Part shown: positions 31,731 through 41,480 of the stretch, piece by piece
Layout of the letters: every line of letters starts with the position of its first letter
Numbering within the stretch: the stretch's first letter is position 1
Assembly: GCA_947172415.1 (NCBI GenBank)
Contig: OX359190.1
Span: 62,001-126,000, forward strand
Length of the DNA: 64,000 nt
Origin: Chondrosia reniformis
Taxonomy: Eukaryota > Porifera > Demospongiae > Chondrillida > Chondrillidae
Reading direction: 5' to 3'
Translations under genes and position numbers: made by a program
The notes under the pieces: model-generated
What the model was told of the DNA's origin: nothing
Databases searched by the model: none
The model's input: the letters and a program-made list of their open reading frames with translations, nothing else

Positions 31731-31857
31731 TGACAGAAATCCAAAATCTTTTCATATTTCCTCTGCCATTGTTCATCCTAAAGGCCTGAACTGATGAACT
31801 CTCCATTTCAAGGTTCACTTTGCTAATGAAAAACAGAAAACATGTGTACAAGTGTAA
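31731..31857 (-). pseudogene. Duplicated DYNC2I1-like exon start
   Basis: The minus strand reads SKVNLEMESSSVQAF, parallel to SQVNLAMDSSSLGLLF at about 34.93 kb including the intron flank (AACAGAAAACATGTGTACA). The copy diverges where the WD-coding part should begin and runs into the VPS35 fragment. Confidence 0.55.
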
Positions 31858-31900
31858 ATATAATAAGAATACAATAGTAATATGTTAGTGGTTTATTGAA

Positions 31901-31916
31901 CATTAATCAACTATAT

Positions 31917-31951
<35 letters not shown>

Positions 31952-31967
31952 ATTAATCAACTATATA
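31901..31967. mobile_element. Poly(A)-only insertion with 17-bp target-site duplication
   Basis: CATTAATCAACTATATA occurs at 31901-31917 and again at 31951-31967. Between them are only AGT and 30 A residues. This is the footprint of an extremely 5'-truncated target-primed retrotransposition. Alternatively it is slippage of a pre-existing A run next to a duplication. Confidence 0.6.
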
Positions 31968-31998
31968 GTAATATACATAACAGCTTTATAATAGGTAT

Positions 31999-32200
31999 AC
32001 AATAGGTAAGGTGCAGAGAGTTCAGCCTTACTTGTGCAAAGGCTAGCTATGATGATTAGTGAATAATTAAGTTAAATGTACGTATCTTTCCTCTCTACTT
32101 GATTCTACTGATAACTCTCTTGTCAATCATAGCTGATAACAGAGAAGTCAATGAAGGCATGGGATCTTGGTAATATGACTGCATTAGCTATGACACAATC
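31999..32200 (-). pseudogene. Duplicated DYNC2I1-like exon fragment
   Basis: Matches 36190-36360 (CTTGATTCTACTGATAACTC, GAGAAGTCAATGAAGGCA). The reading frame of the original exon is not kept throughout. Confidence 0.5.
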
Positions 32201-32384
32201 ATTGGCTGAATTGTTTAAATCGATGAAGATACGGTTACGTTCGAAATCAACAGCTGCGTTCGCGAATTTGGTGAAGAATTAAATTTGGTGAGCTCCAAAT
32301 TACTCGCCAAATTTAAGTCTTAGCCAAATTTTACAATATGTATTGCATATAACTGTATAGGGTATATATTTCATTCTTACCGCA

Positions 32385-32471
32385 TATTGCTCATCAGAAT
32401 GGTCTGCTCAGAAGTGGTGAATGAAACTGGACACTTGCTCTTGTTCCTCCGTCTCCAGATCAGAATTAACC
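32385..32471 (-). other. Exon-like open stretch
   Basis: Minus strand between an AATTAG acceptor and a gtaaga donor; one frame is open, reading CPVSFTTSEQTILMSNM near its end. No homologue is recognised. Could be an orphan exon of a displaced gene. Confidence 0.2.
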
Positions 32472-32473
32472 TA

Positions 32474-32560
32474 ATTCATATATACATACATACATACATA
32501 CATACATACATACATACATACATACATACATACATACATACATACATACATACATACATC
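32474..32560. repeat. (ATAC)n microsatellite
   Basis: About 20 tandem CATA/TACA units. Confidence 0.95.
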
Positions 32561-32649
32561 GGGTGAATAACATCAAAGATAGTTACACTAACACATACGT
32601 ACTTAATAGAATAAGAGATGAAGGTTTATTGAGCTTCAGAAACATGAAT

Positions 32650-33235
32650 TGATAAATTCTGAACTTTCGACCCTGAGGTCTTCATCAGCAATATATCAGT
32701 GCTAAAAATAACAGGCGGACATCGGACCATGTCCGATTAAAATCATGCTAGGTGCGGTCAAATATACCTTCAGTCGGTCATTGGGTCCGGACACTTTTTG
32801 TATTATTAGGAAGTACGGTACGCGCTACGTAGATTTAAGAAACGCCTGCTCGATTGAGATTTTTGAGCGAGGCACTCGGCGAGAAGAGTGCCAACGAGTG
32901 GTATTCATTCATACCACTCGCCGTTTCACTCGATTGGCGATTTACAAGGTCGAGATTTTGTCGAGACTTCTAGTGAGGTTTTGACGAGTCTCGGCGAGTG
33001 ATAGCCTCGACAATCTCGATCGAGCGTTTCTTTTAGCGCGTACTGTAGCTATAAAGTAGTCTTAATAATAGCTATTTTATACACCAGTAAACTAGATGAT
33101 AGGCTGAAAATAATTTCCGACCAAAAAAAGCAAATGTCCAAGCAAATCCTAATTCTTATTTTAAGCACTGATATCATATATTGCTGATGAAGACCTCAAG
33201 GTCGAAACGTTCAGAATTCAGCTGTAAGTTGGATA
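32650..33235. mobile_element. Fold-back element with hammerhead-like cores in both arms
   Basis: Two arms of about 60 bases are inverted copies (left about 32652-32712, right about 33165-33230). Each carries CTGATGA-stem-GAAA: right arm on the plus strand CTGATGA (33184-33190), AGACC-TCAA-GGTC, GAAAC (33204-33208); left arm on the minus strand (32665-32688) with GAAAG in place of GAAAC. The interior has a perfect 10-bp hairpin CGAGTGGTAT/ATACCACTCG (32895-32920) and repeated CTCG/CGAG motifs. No ORF for a transposase or reverse transcriptase is seen, so it would be non-autonomous. Confidence 0.5.
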
Positions 33236-33341
33236 CAACACATGATCCTTTTGCGACACCTCTTCGACGACTCAGTTTCCCGATACAAAGATAATTTAAT
33301 TACAGAACACCTCTCTCAACAGCTACACTCGAGCTACTCAC

Positions 33342-33466
33342 CTCGCCTGCAACATCGACTTCTCCTTGCGACACTGCTCCAAGTTCTGTTTCAAGTCCTC
33401 CACTTGAACTTTGAGGCGATCGTTTTCGTCTTTAAGCTTAGCGATTATCTTGTCTTCCTTGCCCAT
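33342..33466 (-). CDS. First exon of an unrecognised coiled-coil gene
   Basis: The minus strand has ATG at 33466 with MGKEDKIIAKLKDENDRLK then VQVEDLKQNLEQCRKEKSM, ending at a gtgagt donor. It is a clear coiled coil. The frame extends upstream without another strong start, so this ATG is my choice. I could not find the next exon; downstream is the fold-back element. It may be a truncated gene or one interrupted by repeats. Confidence 0.4.
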
Positions 33467-34171
33467 TTTCTCCTCGCTCGAACTGACTGCCCTACAGAGA
33501 TGGGAAGGATCAATAGGTGCGGCCGTGTCGATTAATTTGTCAGACGCAATCGGATCACAGTCGCTCGCCACTCCATTAAACTGCGACTCAATCAAGTCGA
33601 AGCCAGTCTCACACAATATCTTACCTCTTAGTACAGCTTTCAGTTTTAATCAATTCTCGGCTCTTCTGCCTTTTATATCTCGTGGCGCATGCGTAATATT
33701 ATTCGTAATTATAACGTTGCGTAATTTTCCTTGTCGTCGAGTAACCAATCAATAATCGTCCGGATCGATTAAGAAATCGGTATTTTCAGCCACCCTATTC
33801 AAACGTCTTTAGCGCAAACATGCAGTGAGATCGAAATTCCTAATTGGGCACACTATGTTCTCTCAAAAAGGCCTGTGTAATGATGTTTATTTGAAGTTGA
33901 TAGCTTTCGTAGTGTTTGAGATATGAGTGGGCGAAAATCGATCCGGCCGATTATTGATTGGGTACTCCATGCACTGTGTTACATTGTACTAATCGTCAGG
34001 CTATATATCAACGCGCTCTAACCAAAAAATGTTGCCTCATAAAGGGGCCGAAATTGGTCTTATCAGACGCAATTATTTACATTTTAATGTGATTCTGCAT
34101 ATAATAATCTTTACAAGTATTTAACGTTGAAACAAAAGTGTTTGTAGGTAGTCATGGAAACACTCCTCCTC
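33467..34171. other. Intergenic stretch
   Basis: Between the coil exon and the DYNC2I1-like 3' end. No repeats or exons are recognised; 33,470-33,650 could be the 5' leader of the coil gene. Confidence 0.4.
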
Positions 34172-35199
34172 TTAATCTTTTGGTACGCTGTATGAATGAA
34201 TGGGTTTTCCCCTTGTGGACCGGTTCCATGACAACAGAGGTCGCTCATATTTTGTGTTATATAGAAACAAGGTCCCATCGCCACATCCTACCACAAAGTG
34301 ATCGGGTTGCCATGGCGAGAAGGCTAGACTGGTGACATTAGCAATCTGTTCTAAAGACAACAAAATCAGAAACTGCTGTAATCACAATAGTAAACCACGA
34401 CCATTCTGAACCTACTTAGTATCGCACTTGACAATATGCACATACCTTGAGGTCTCTTGTACTCCCTTGGCACCGGTCTATTACCATACCTCTGGCAGTG
34501 CAAGACACCTCCTTACAGCACGACACAAGGGGCCAACTGTCACACACTGCTAGACATAAGTCATAGCACAGTTGGCACATTTACCGTGTCGGTCCCCACG
34601 TAAAAGTGGTTGAGGTCTCTAGGGTGGAAGGCTAGACTGTGGACAGTCATTGTGGTTACCATGCCAACAGAAGTGGGGGAGGGATCCATCACTTGGAAGG
34701 TGGAGCTCTTTATCAACTTCACTTTGGCTGATGGAGCTAGTCCTTAGAGTGTAAGGAAAACATGAGCATGTGGTTGGATGGAGAGAGGGCAGCCATCTTG
34801 TACCTACCTAGGTCTGTAATGGATCCATGAGGGTCTGGCTGTCCCAGCTCTGCTACCACCCAAATGATTACCTTACCAGTAACATCCATTGTCGCTATCT
34901 GAAACAACAGGCCTAGTGATGAACTGTCCATTGCAAGGTTCACTTGGCTAATGATAAACAGAAAACATGTGTACACTTTTAAATAAAATAGGAATATAAT
35001 AGCTATATACATAATAACTGTATAATAGCTATATAATAGCTACATACATAATAACTGTATAATAGCTATATAATAGCTACATACATAATAGTTATATAAT
35101 AGGCATACAATAGGCAAGGTGCGAGGGTTCAATTAACTAAAGGAAGCCTTACTTGTGCAAAGGCAATGATTAGTGATTAGTGAAGTTTTTAATGCCAAA

Positions 35200-35330
35200 T
35201 CAGCAAGGAAATGAGGAGAGGGAGAGGGAGAGGAGAGGAGAGGAAATGAGAAGGAGAGGGAGAGGGAGAGGAGAGGAGAGGAAATGAGAAGGAGAGGGAG
35301 AGGGGAGGGGGAGGGAGGGAGAGGGAGATA
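35200..35330. repeat. GA-rich low-complexity stretch
   Basis: GGGAGAGGGAGAGGAGAGG blocks, a 60-base segment of which is duplicated. It lies where the missing WD-coding exons of the DYNC2I1-like gene should be. Confidence 0.85.
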
Positions 35331-35526
35331 TAATGAAATCTGTCACATTTATGTAACATACCAGCACTGAAAGCAATCACTGATTTTCCCTTCTGCTGTG
35401 CCTGTAGAGCTGTCTCTCCATTAACAACAGGGTTCTCCTCCTCCAATATAATTGAGATAACCTACACACATACCGTATGTAACAAATAATATTCATTCTT
35501 ATAACAGTTACCATAGAGCTACGTAC

Positions 35527-35548
35527 CAGTAACAGACTAAAGCACATT
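35527..35548 (-). CDS. DYNC2I1: 22-nt microexon of the DYNC2I1-like gene
   Basis: Flanked by AATTTAG and gtacgt. It is the only way I found to join the upstream exon (ending CTGGACGA) in phase with VISIILEEE; the join reads LDEMCFSLLLVISIILEEE, which aligns with the human LCSFLRAACQVMAVLLEE region. Confidence 0.5.
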
Positions 35549-36473
35549 CTAAATTATCATGTCACATGACAGTCACATGACACTCTTACTCGTCCAGCTG
35601 TGTGGAGGAAAGCTTCGCAGAATCCATGACATTCAAGTGTTCTGTATCCATAGCAACCGTGTTGGAATTCAATTCAAAGTCACCTTCTGTAGAATAGTAA
35701 CAATGTGAGTCACATGACAGTCACAAGGTAGTCATGTGACTGCCTACCTTTGTCTCCTCCTGATATGCTAGCCCCCTCCTGAGGATGCTGCGTCCATTTT
35801 TCTGTAGTACTAATTTCCTCCGTTTGTGTATCATTCTCAAAAGTGTCCTCTCCCGTTTCTATGGCAACCTGCCGGGCATTTCTTTGTCCAAAATTTCACA
35901 TATATACCTCATATTCTGACATTGGAGGAAGATCAAATATCTCCATGGCAACCACATCTAAATCAATCAAATCCAACAGCTCCTGAAACAGTAGAAGAGA
36001 TTGTCATTATAGAAAATTACTGCACTCAGTATAGCTAAAGAGTACGTATACCTACGTATAATATAACATAGTTCTCCAATTCACAGATATTACGACAGAG
36101 ACTGCCAAGTTTTAAGTACATACATAAGTATGTACACATGTGAACACGTGTAAAATTAATATAATAGCTATATAATAGGTACTAAAGGAAGCCTTACTTG
36201 TGCAAAGGCTATGGATTAAAACAACTGTAGAGATGTGACGTGTCAAATGTACGTACCTTTCCTCTCTGCTTGATTCTACTGATAACTCTCTTGTCAACCA
36301 TAACTGACTTGACAACAGAGAAGTCGATGAAGGCACAGGATCTTGGTGATATGACTGCATTAGCTACTGTATCCTCCCCCATAATAATTAGAGGGTTTTC
36401 CCCATCCTTCACTTCTGGCAGACTGGGATATGACATGTTTGTATTTTCAAGATAAATAGCATCCATGATCTAC

Positions 36474-36582
36474 AGGAAGTGACAATTGTAACTCTACAGG
36501 AAGTGACAGCTTTAAATCTACAGGAAGTGACATTTTTAGATCTACGGAAAGTGAGTTGTAGCTCTACAGGAAGTGACAGTTC
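36474..36582 (-). repeat. Tandem 3' splice-site repeat
   Basis: On the minus strand TCACTTCCTGTAGA recurs four times (plus one CTTTCCGTAGA variant) at about 27-base spacing, ending at the acceptor used before IMDAIYLENTN. Each unit is itself acceptor-like. Confidence 0.7.
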
Positions 36583-37494
36583 CAGAGGCACTTGGACCAA
36601 ATTAAGAAATTAAAACTTATTTACTTTTGAATAGGAGGAGAAGGTACGTAGTTCATTTTGAGGAAGAGTATGTTCAACTGTAGTACATAAAATAAAGAAA
36701 CATTCTACTTGCCTCATCAAGATGATCTTCTTCAATTTGATCACCTTCCTCCAAATCTTCACTTGAGGCATCTTCAAATTCATCATTGTAATCCTGTACA
36801 TATAATATCATGTGACTTGCATGTGACCACCAAGTGATTCCCATAGCCATTTTACTTCAAACTCATCCTCTTCATAATTGATCTCTTCCTCTGGGAGATC
36901 GTCCTCCGTCTGGTCCTTTACCTCTACCATCGGCTGGATATCTCCTCGAATAGCCCTCTTGTGAACCTCCACATCTGTAACAAACTCAGGCTCTTCAAGC
37001 CCATCCGAATGGACTGCCATCTTCACTGTACTACCTTCCTGAGAGGACAAGGTCAGTTCTGATGCAACTGGGTGCAGGTCTGCAGAGGAAAACACTTGTG
37101 GTTCACTCTCATTATCTCCATCTATTTCACTGATATGATCTCTGGTCTTTCCTTTGGAAGTAGAATGTTTGTCCTTTAAAGCCTTTTGAATATTATTCTC
37201 TGCTATTGTCTCTATCCTCTTCTCCCTCTTTCTCCTCTCTTCTTGTTTCTGCTCCTCTTTAGGGTTCACTTTCTTAACCTCTACTCCTTCCTGAAGACTT
37301 TATCTTGCTACCATCTTGCTTCTCTTTTGGGGGCTTTCCCTCCTCCAAACGCCTTTCTTTGCTCCTTGCAGTTGTTACACTAGACTTTGAGTCTTTCTGA
37401 GCCATACGTTGCTTAGCAACAACATCACCTAGAGCAATCAAGACTTTTCTTCAATATTTCACCTATACTTCTGACCTACTTCATACTTTCATAG

Positions 37495-37551
37495 AGAGCG
37501 TTTCGGTCCGTGGACCTTAATGAGTTTTATAACTGATGAACCGAAACGTTC
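37495..37551. other. Degenerate hammerhead-like pair in a DYNC2I1-like intron
   Basis: The minus strand has CTCATTA-A-GGTCC-AC-GGACC-GAAAC, the same layout as the cores at 32.68 and 33.19 kb with CTGATGA mutated. The plus strand has CTGATGA (37533-37539) directly followed by ACC and GAAAC (37543-37547), i.e. without stem II. Confidence 0.4.
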
Positions 37552-38179
37552 TATTGTGAATCGTGAATTGCTACGGATAAGCTCAAGACTAATTAATACT
37601 TCATACGTACTTCTTTGCTCACCAGAATGAGCCTTGTTCTTAAATCTCGCTTGCCTTCCCGGTCGCTAGATCTCTTACTTGAATCAGCTTTACTAGCTTT
37701 AGTATCTCGATTCTCACTGGAATCTCTCTTAGAACTTGTCTTCTGTCTCAACGCCTTCGTCAGCTCCTCTTCTCCCCAAGTGTCATTTTTACTCTTCGGC
37801 TGTGAAGAAGGGACTAATAAGTCAATGTCAGAATAGACTGCAAATAAAGTACCTTTGATGAAGACCACATTTTCCGCTTTCCAAAATCGTGTCATTTTTG
37901 CAGCCCCCTCTATTGTTTTCATAACGCGATTTATGTATGGCTTCATGTTACGGATATATATATATATATCTATAATACGAGTTCATACGCAACTATTGTA
38001 ACACTTAATTTATACGTCAATACATCGTTTTTGCAAATGGCGGCGTTCAGGAAGCTTTAGTTAACGAAGCTTTTCTGTCGCTATTTATAATTTTTAGGAC
38101 ACTTAAGCGTCCTCAATCGTTAGGATTAAGAGTAATATGTCAAAGCCCAACGATGCGGCCAAGTAGTTCGAGTAAATTC

Positions 38180-38500
38180 ACTTGATGTACTTTTTATTAC
38201 TGCTATACGAAGTTAATGTATGGTGAGAGATAGGGCAAATTTGATTATATATCAAACTTTACAAATCTCTTCATTTGGAAGAGTTACAGCACTTGAGGTA
38301 CTTTTTATTACTGCTATACGAAGTTAATGCATGGTGAGAGATAGGGCAAAATTGAGTAGATATCAAAATTTGCAAAACTCATTGGATGCCTTTCATACAT
38401 CTATGTGAATACTGAGATAGAGTTTCAGATTCATATCTTTTCATTTGGAAGAGTTACAGCACTTAATGTACATTAAATTTTTACTATACGACCTTTAATA
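38180..38500. repeat. Direct repeats of an unnamed AT-rich family
   Basis: CTGCTATACGAAGTTAATG, GGTGAGAGATAGGGCAAA and GGAAGAGTTACAGCACTT recur two to three times with spacing near 115 bases. Related copies lie at 39.56-39.85 kb. Confidence 0.7.
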
Positions 38501-39560
38501 GTGTAGCATTTATATCGTGCGATACTATTATGGAAATTATCGGCATACCAAGTTAAAATGATTTGACATGAATGGGCCAACTAGAAACACGCAGGGACAG
38601 TCCAGAACGAAGCTATCAGAAGGTCTTTATATAGAGGCAGGTAGCCATTATGCTATTACAGCAATTGAGATTGAGTGTGGCTGGTTATACCAGTTTACGT
38701 TCATATCGGAACACCTCTCGCTAAAATCGTTTCTACGTGGGACGAGAAAAGTTGGTCTCCTCCGCCAATCAAGACACTTACAGGATTCTATCCATTTTTC
38801 CCACTTTCTAGATGAACCACAAATACTGGATATACCTTTAAAATAGCTTGGAACGATGCACTGATCCCGAACTAACTGGCAATAATTTGACTACATTTTT
38901 CTCGCAAATACCCTATTCTTAAGTATTGAATAGCGCCAACCACAATCGTTTCCTTTTGAAATTTTGTTGTTTAAATAGAAGCGCAAAACCTTATAAAGTA
39001 GGCCTACCTGGACACATCTCTATGGTGGTTGCGGTTCCCATAGGGGTTGGTAGCGCTTAGACTCTGAAGCTGTCTCCTAATCGGTTGGTGCCATAGAGAC
39101 GTGCTCACCAATAATCCGGATTTCGGGGGGGTTCCACGTAATGTGGGATTGGCATCTGATATCTTAGGATTCATATGAGTCGGCCATATCGAGAAGAACT
39201 GGTTCTTCTCACGCAAGTGACACCCAAAACGCAACTCGGCAGAGCGTTACCACCGATCCCGGCCTCTGAGCGTCGTGGATGGTAGCGTTCGGTATGGTCC
39301 AACTTTTTTTCTTTGCAGTTTCGTTGGCTCTCGATTGACAAAATTTGACTTTAACCAGATCCATATATTAAATATGGATATATAGTGCTTTTAAAAAACA
39401 ATCAAGTGCTACACAGTGCATTTCCCAAAGTATAATAAAATTTAGAAAGTCTTCTAGATTTTCGGATATAGTATCGAATTTTTTCGTTAAATACACCTTC
39501 TAACGGTCGGCCATATATGATATTACGCAATTATCTCAATATAGTACAAAATAGTACATA
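38501..39560. other. Unassigned stretch with two unexplained open regions
   Basis: 38568-38846 is open on plus (MNGPTRNTQGQSRTKLSEG...) without recognised homology. 39,005-39,300 has richer G+C than its surroundings and, on the minus strand, ends at a gtaggc donor-like site after ATGTGTCCAG; it might be a leader exon. Neither is convincing. Confidence 0.25.
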
Positions 39561-39564
39561 AAAC

Positions 39565-39850
39565 TATAGTTCTGTAACTCTATCAAATGGAAAGATATGA
39601 AGCTGTGACTGTGTGTCAGCATTCACAGTCACAGAGAGACAGGGCAAATTTTAAGTTACATCAAAATTTCAAAAACACATTGGACAAACTCCATAGGTGT
39701 CCGTGAATGCTGACACAAAGTCACAGCTTCATATGTGTCCATTTGATAGAGTTACAGCCCTCAATGTACATTAAATTCTGGTAAAATAAGTTAATGTATG
39801 GTGAGAGATAGGGTAAATTTTAAGTTGCATCAAAATTTCAAAAACACATT
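39565..39850. repeat. Fold-back copy of the AT-rich family
   Basis: TATCAAATGGAAAGATATGA...GTGTCAGCATTCACAG (39577-39630) is inverted at 39703-39765 (GTGAATGCTGACACAAAG...CCATTTGATAGAGTTACAG). Arms of about 55 bases, loop about 75. Confidence 0.65.
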
Positions 39851-40193
39851 AGGTTCTCTTTGAAGACATTCTTCAAAATAGTGCTCTTCCCTGATCCTTA
39901 TGGTCCGCAAATCACAAGAGGTCTTGGGAGCTCAACCTCTACAAGATCACACAAAAAGAGTTAACAGTAAAACTGAATTCCTAAGTAGACTTGCCTGATC
40001 AAAAGCTCAGTTGACTTTTGGTAAACAACGGATCTCTCTTAGAGCAACAATTCCTGGCCTGTAACGATGAGGCTTCTTGACTCCTCCTGTTGCTGATGCA
40101 CTCTTTCTTGCTGCTTTGATCGCAAGCTGCTTCCTGGGTGCCTTGCCTCGATTAAATCGTAGATTTACAAGCCGTCTGCTTTGTACGAGCCAT
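39850..40193 (-). pseudogene. Guanylate kinase + histone H3 fragments, copy 4
   Basis: The H3 part (39995-40193) reads [20 protein letters not shown] and [20 protein letters not shown] with the shared insertion, plus an extra T after REIR. The guanylate kinase part (39850-39938) has a TAA inside the Walker A loop. It is more diverged than the 27-31 kb copies, and its 5' end differs. Confidence 0.8.
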
Positions 40194-40952
40194 TTCTCTT
40201 CTCCGCAAATAGTGATAAGCCGAATCTGCTTCTGAATCACGTTTGGATGAAATACTTGACTTTCGGCACCTTTGTACGTATGCGTAATTATATTCATATC
40301 GGCCGTATTTCATGACGTAAACGCGTGCGTAACTTCTTTATAATTAACTGAACCTTCAACATCAACACCTTATATATGTATTGTATGCCATGTGTACTTA
40401 TGCAGTTTTTCTCTTTAATGGATCTCTCAGTTGAAATGTTACAAAAAGAGCATTAAATCCTGATAATATATACCGGGTGCAATATAACCTCCTTCTAGCT
40501 ACGTTATATATCTTTGGAAAGATTACCCTTTCCAAAGATAAGTTTGACGAAGTTAGAAGAAATCCTTACTCAATTACGTTATATACATAATTTAGAGAAA
40601 AATAATTGAAAATTCTGTGACCGACTTTAAGTAGTGGAATAATCTTTACAACTCCAGCATGCAAATTTCACAAATAATTCTCCTAGAACCAGTTATAAGT
40701 TCCACCATGATGCAGCATTAGCTGGCTTCTTCAAAAAGGCATGTTTGCAATTAAATTTGAGAATTGAAATCAGTGATACATAAAAATATTATACAAACGT
40801 CTATAAAACTAGGAAATCAATGACTGGACCCTTCCTTCGGCAATCTGGCCCAGTTCCAGCGTCAGCTGAAACTCTAAACCGAATGGTAACCTTCTCTTTT
40901 ATAAAGTTCACTTCAACCCTAAAATGGTTAAAAAGATGAATTGATGCTGAAA
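40194..40952. other. Gap with one perfect hairpin
   Basis: 40509-40521 TATCTTTGGAAAG pairs perfectly with 40528-40540 across a six-base loop; weaker pairing extends outward (CTTCTAGCTACG versus GACGAAGTTAGAAG). No gene. The last 60 bases match the left flank of the 31.1-kb array. Confidence 0.5.
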
Positions 40953-41480
40953 GGGGTGGGGCAGTACACAGAGGGGTGGGGCAGTACACAGAGGGGTGGG
41001 NNNNNNNNNNNNNNNNNNNNNNNNNNNNNNNNNNNNNNNNNNNNNNNNNNNNNNNNNNNNNNNNNNNNNNNNNNNNNNNNNNNNNNNNNNNNNNNNNNNN
41101 NNNNNNNNNNNNNNNNNNNNNNNNNNNNNNNNNNNNNNNNNNNNNNNNNNNNNNNNNNNNNNNNNNNNNNNNNNNNNNNNNNNNNNNNNNNNNNNNNNNN
41201 GCAGTACACAGAAGGGTGGGGTAGTACACAAAGGGGTGGGGCAGTACACAGAGGGGTGGGGCAGTACACAGAGGGGTGGGGCAGTACACAGAAGGGTGGG
41301 GCAGTACACAGAGGGGTGGGGCAGTACACAGAGGGGTGGGGCAGTACACAGAGGGGTGGGGCAGTACACAGAGGGGTGAGGCAGTACACAGAGGGGTGGG
41401 GCAGTACACAGAAAGGTGGGGCAGTACACAGAGGGGTGGGGCAGTACACAGAGGGGTGGGGCAGTACACAGAAGTGTGAC
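40953..41480 (+). repeat. 20-bp minisatellite abutting the myosin stop codon
   Basis: Left boundary GATGCTGAAA as in other arrays. The last unit AGTGTGAC runs directly into the reverse complement of the myosin stop at 41481. It includes a 200-base gap. The myosin 3' UTR must lie in or beyond this array. Confidence 0.9.
41001..41200. other. Assembly gap (200 N)
   Basis: Exactly 200 undetermined bases inside the 20-bp array; the round size suggests a placeholder, so true array length is unknown. Confidence 0.95.

Larger units (their letters stand above)
34172..37895 (-). pseudogene. DYNC2I1: DYNC2I1/WDR60-like dynein-2 intermediate chain, damaged
   Basis: In animals DYNC2I1 is an intermediate chain of dynein-2, the retrograde motor of intraflagellar transport in cilia. 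Exons on the minus strand match it in order: KNDTWGEEELTKALRQ near the N-terminus, a Lys/Glu-rich region (36.8-37.3 kb), acidic NYEEDEFE and DYNDEFED, SCAFIDFSVVKSV, ELLDLIDLD...FDLPPMSEYE, WTQHPQEGASISGG, VISIILEEENP, then WD segments VTGKVIIWVVAELGQPD, SLAFHPRDLNHFYVGTD and ANVTSLAFSPWQPDHFVVGC. Most borders are GT-AG, one GC-AG (after HLDE). Damage: an in-frame TGA at 35896-35898 before conserved NFG; about 170 residues covering the first WD repeats missing between VIAFSAG and LGLLFQIA; frame conflicts near 37.3 and 37.65 kb; and a stop (SVPKD) before the last WD repeat. Either a recent pseudogene or a gene with assembly errors. The start at 37895 is uncertain. Confidence 0.65.

Noticed and set aside
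38568-38846. 92-residue ORF starting MNGPTRNTQG
   Set aside because: No homology recognised and no duplicate to show constraint; kept only as part of an unassigned stretch.
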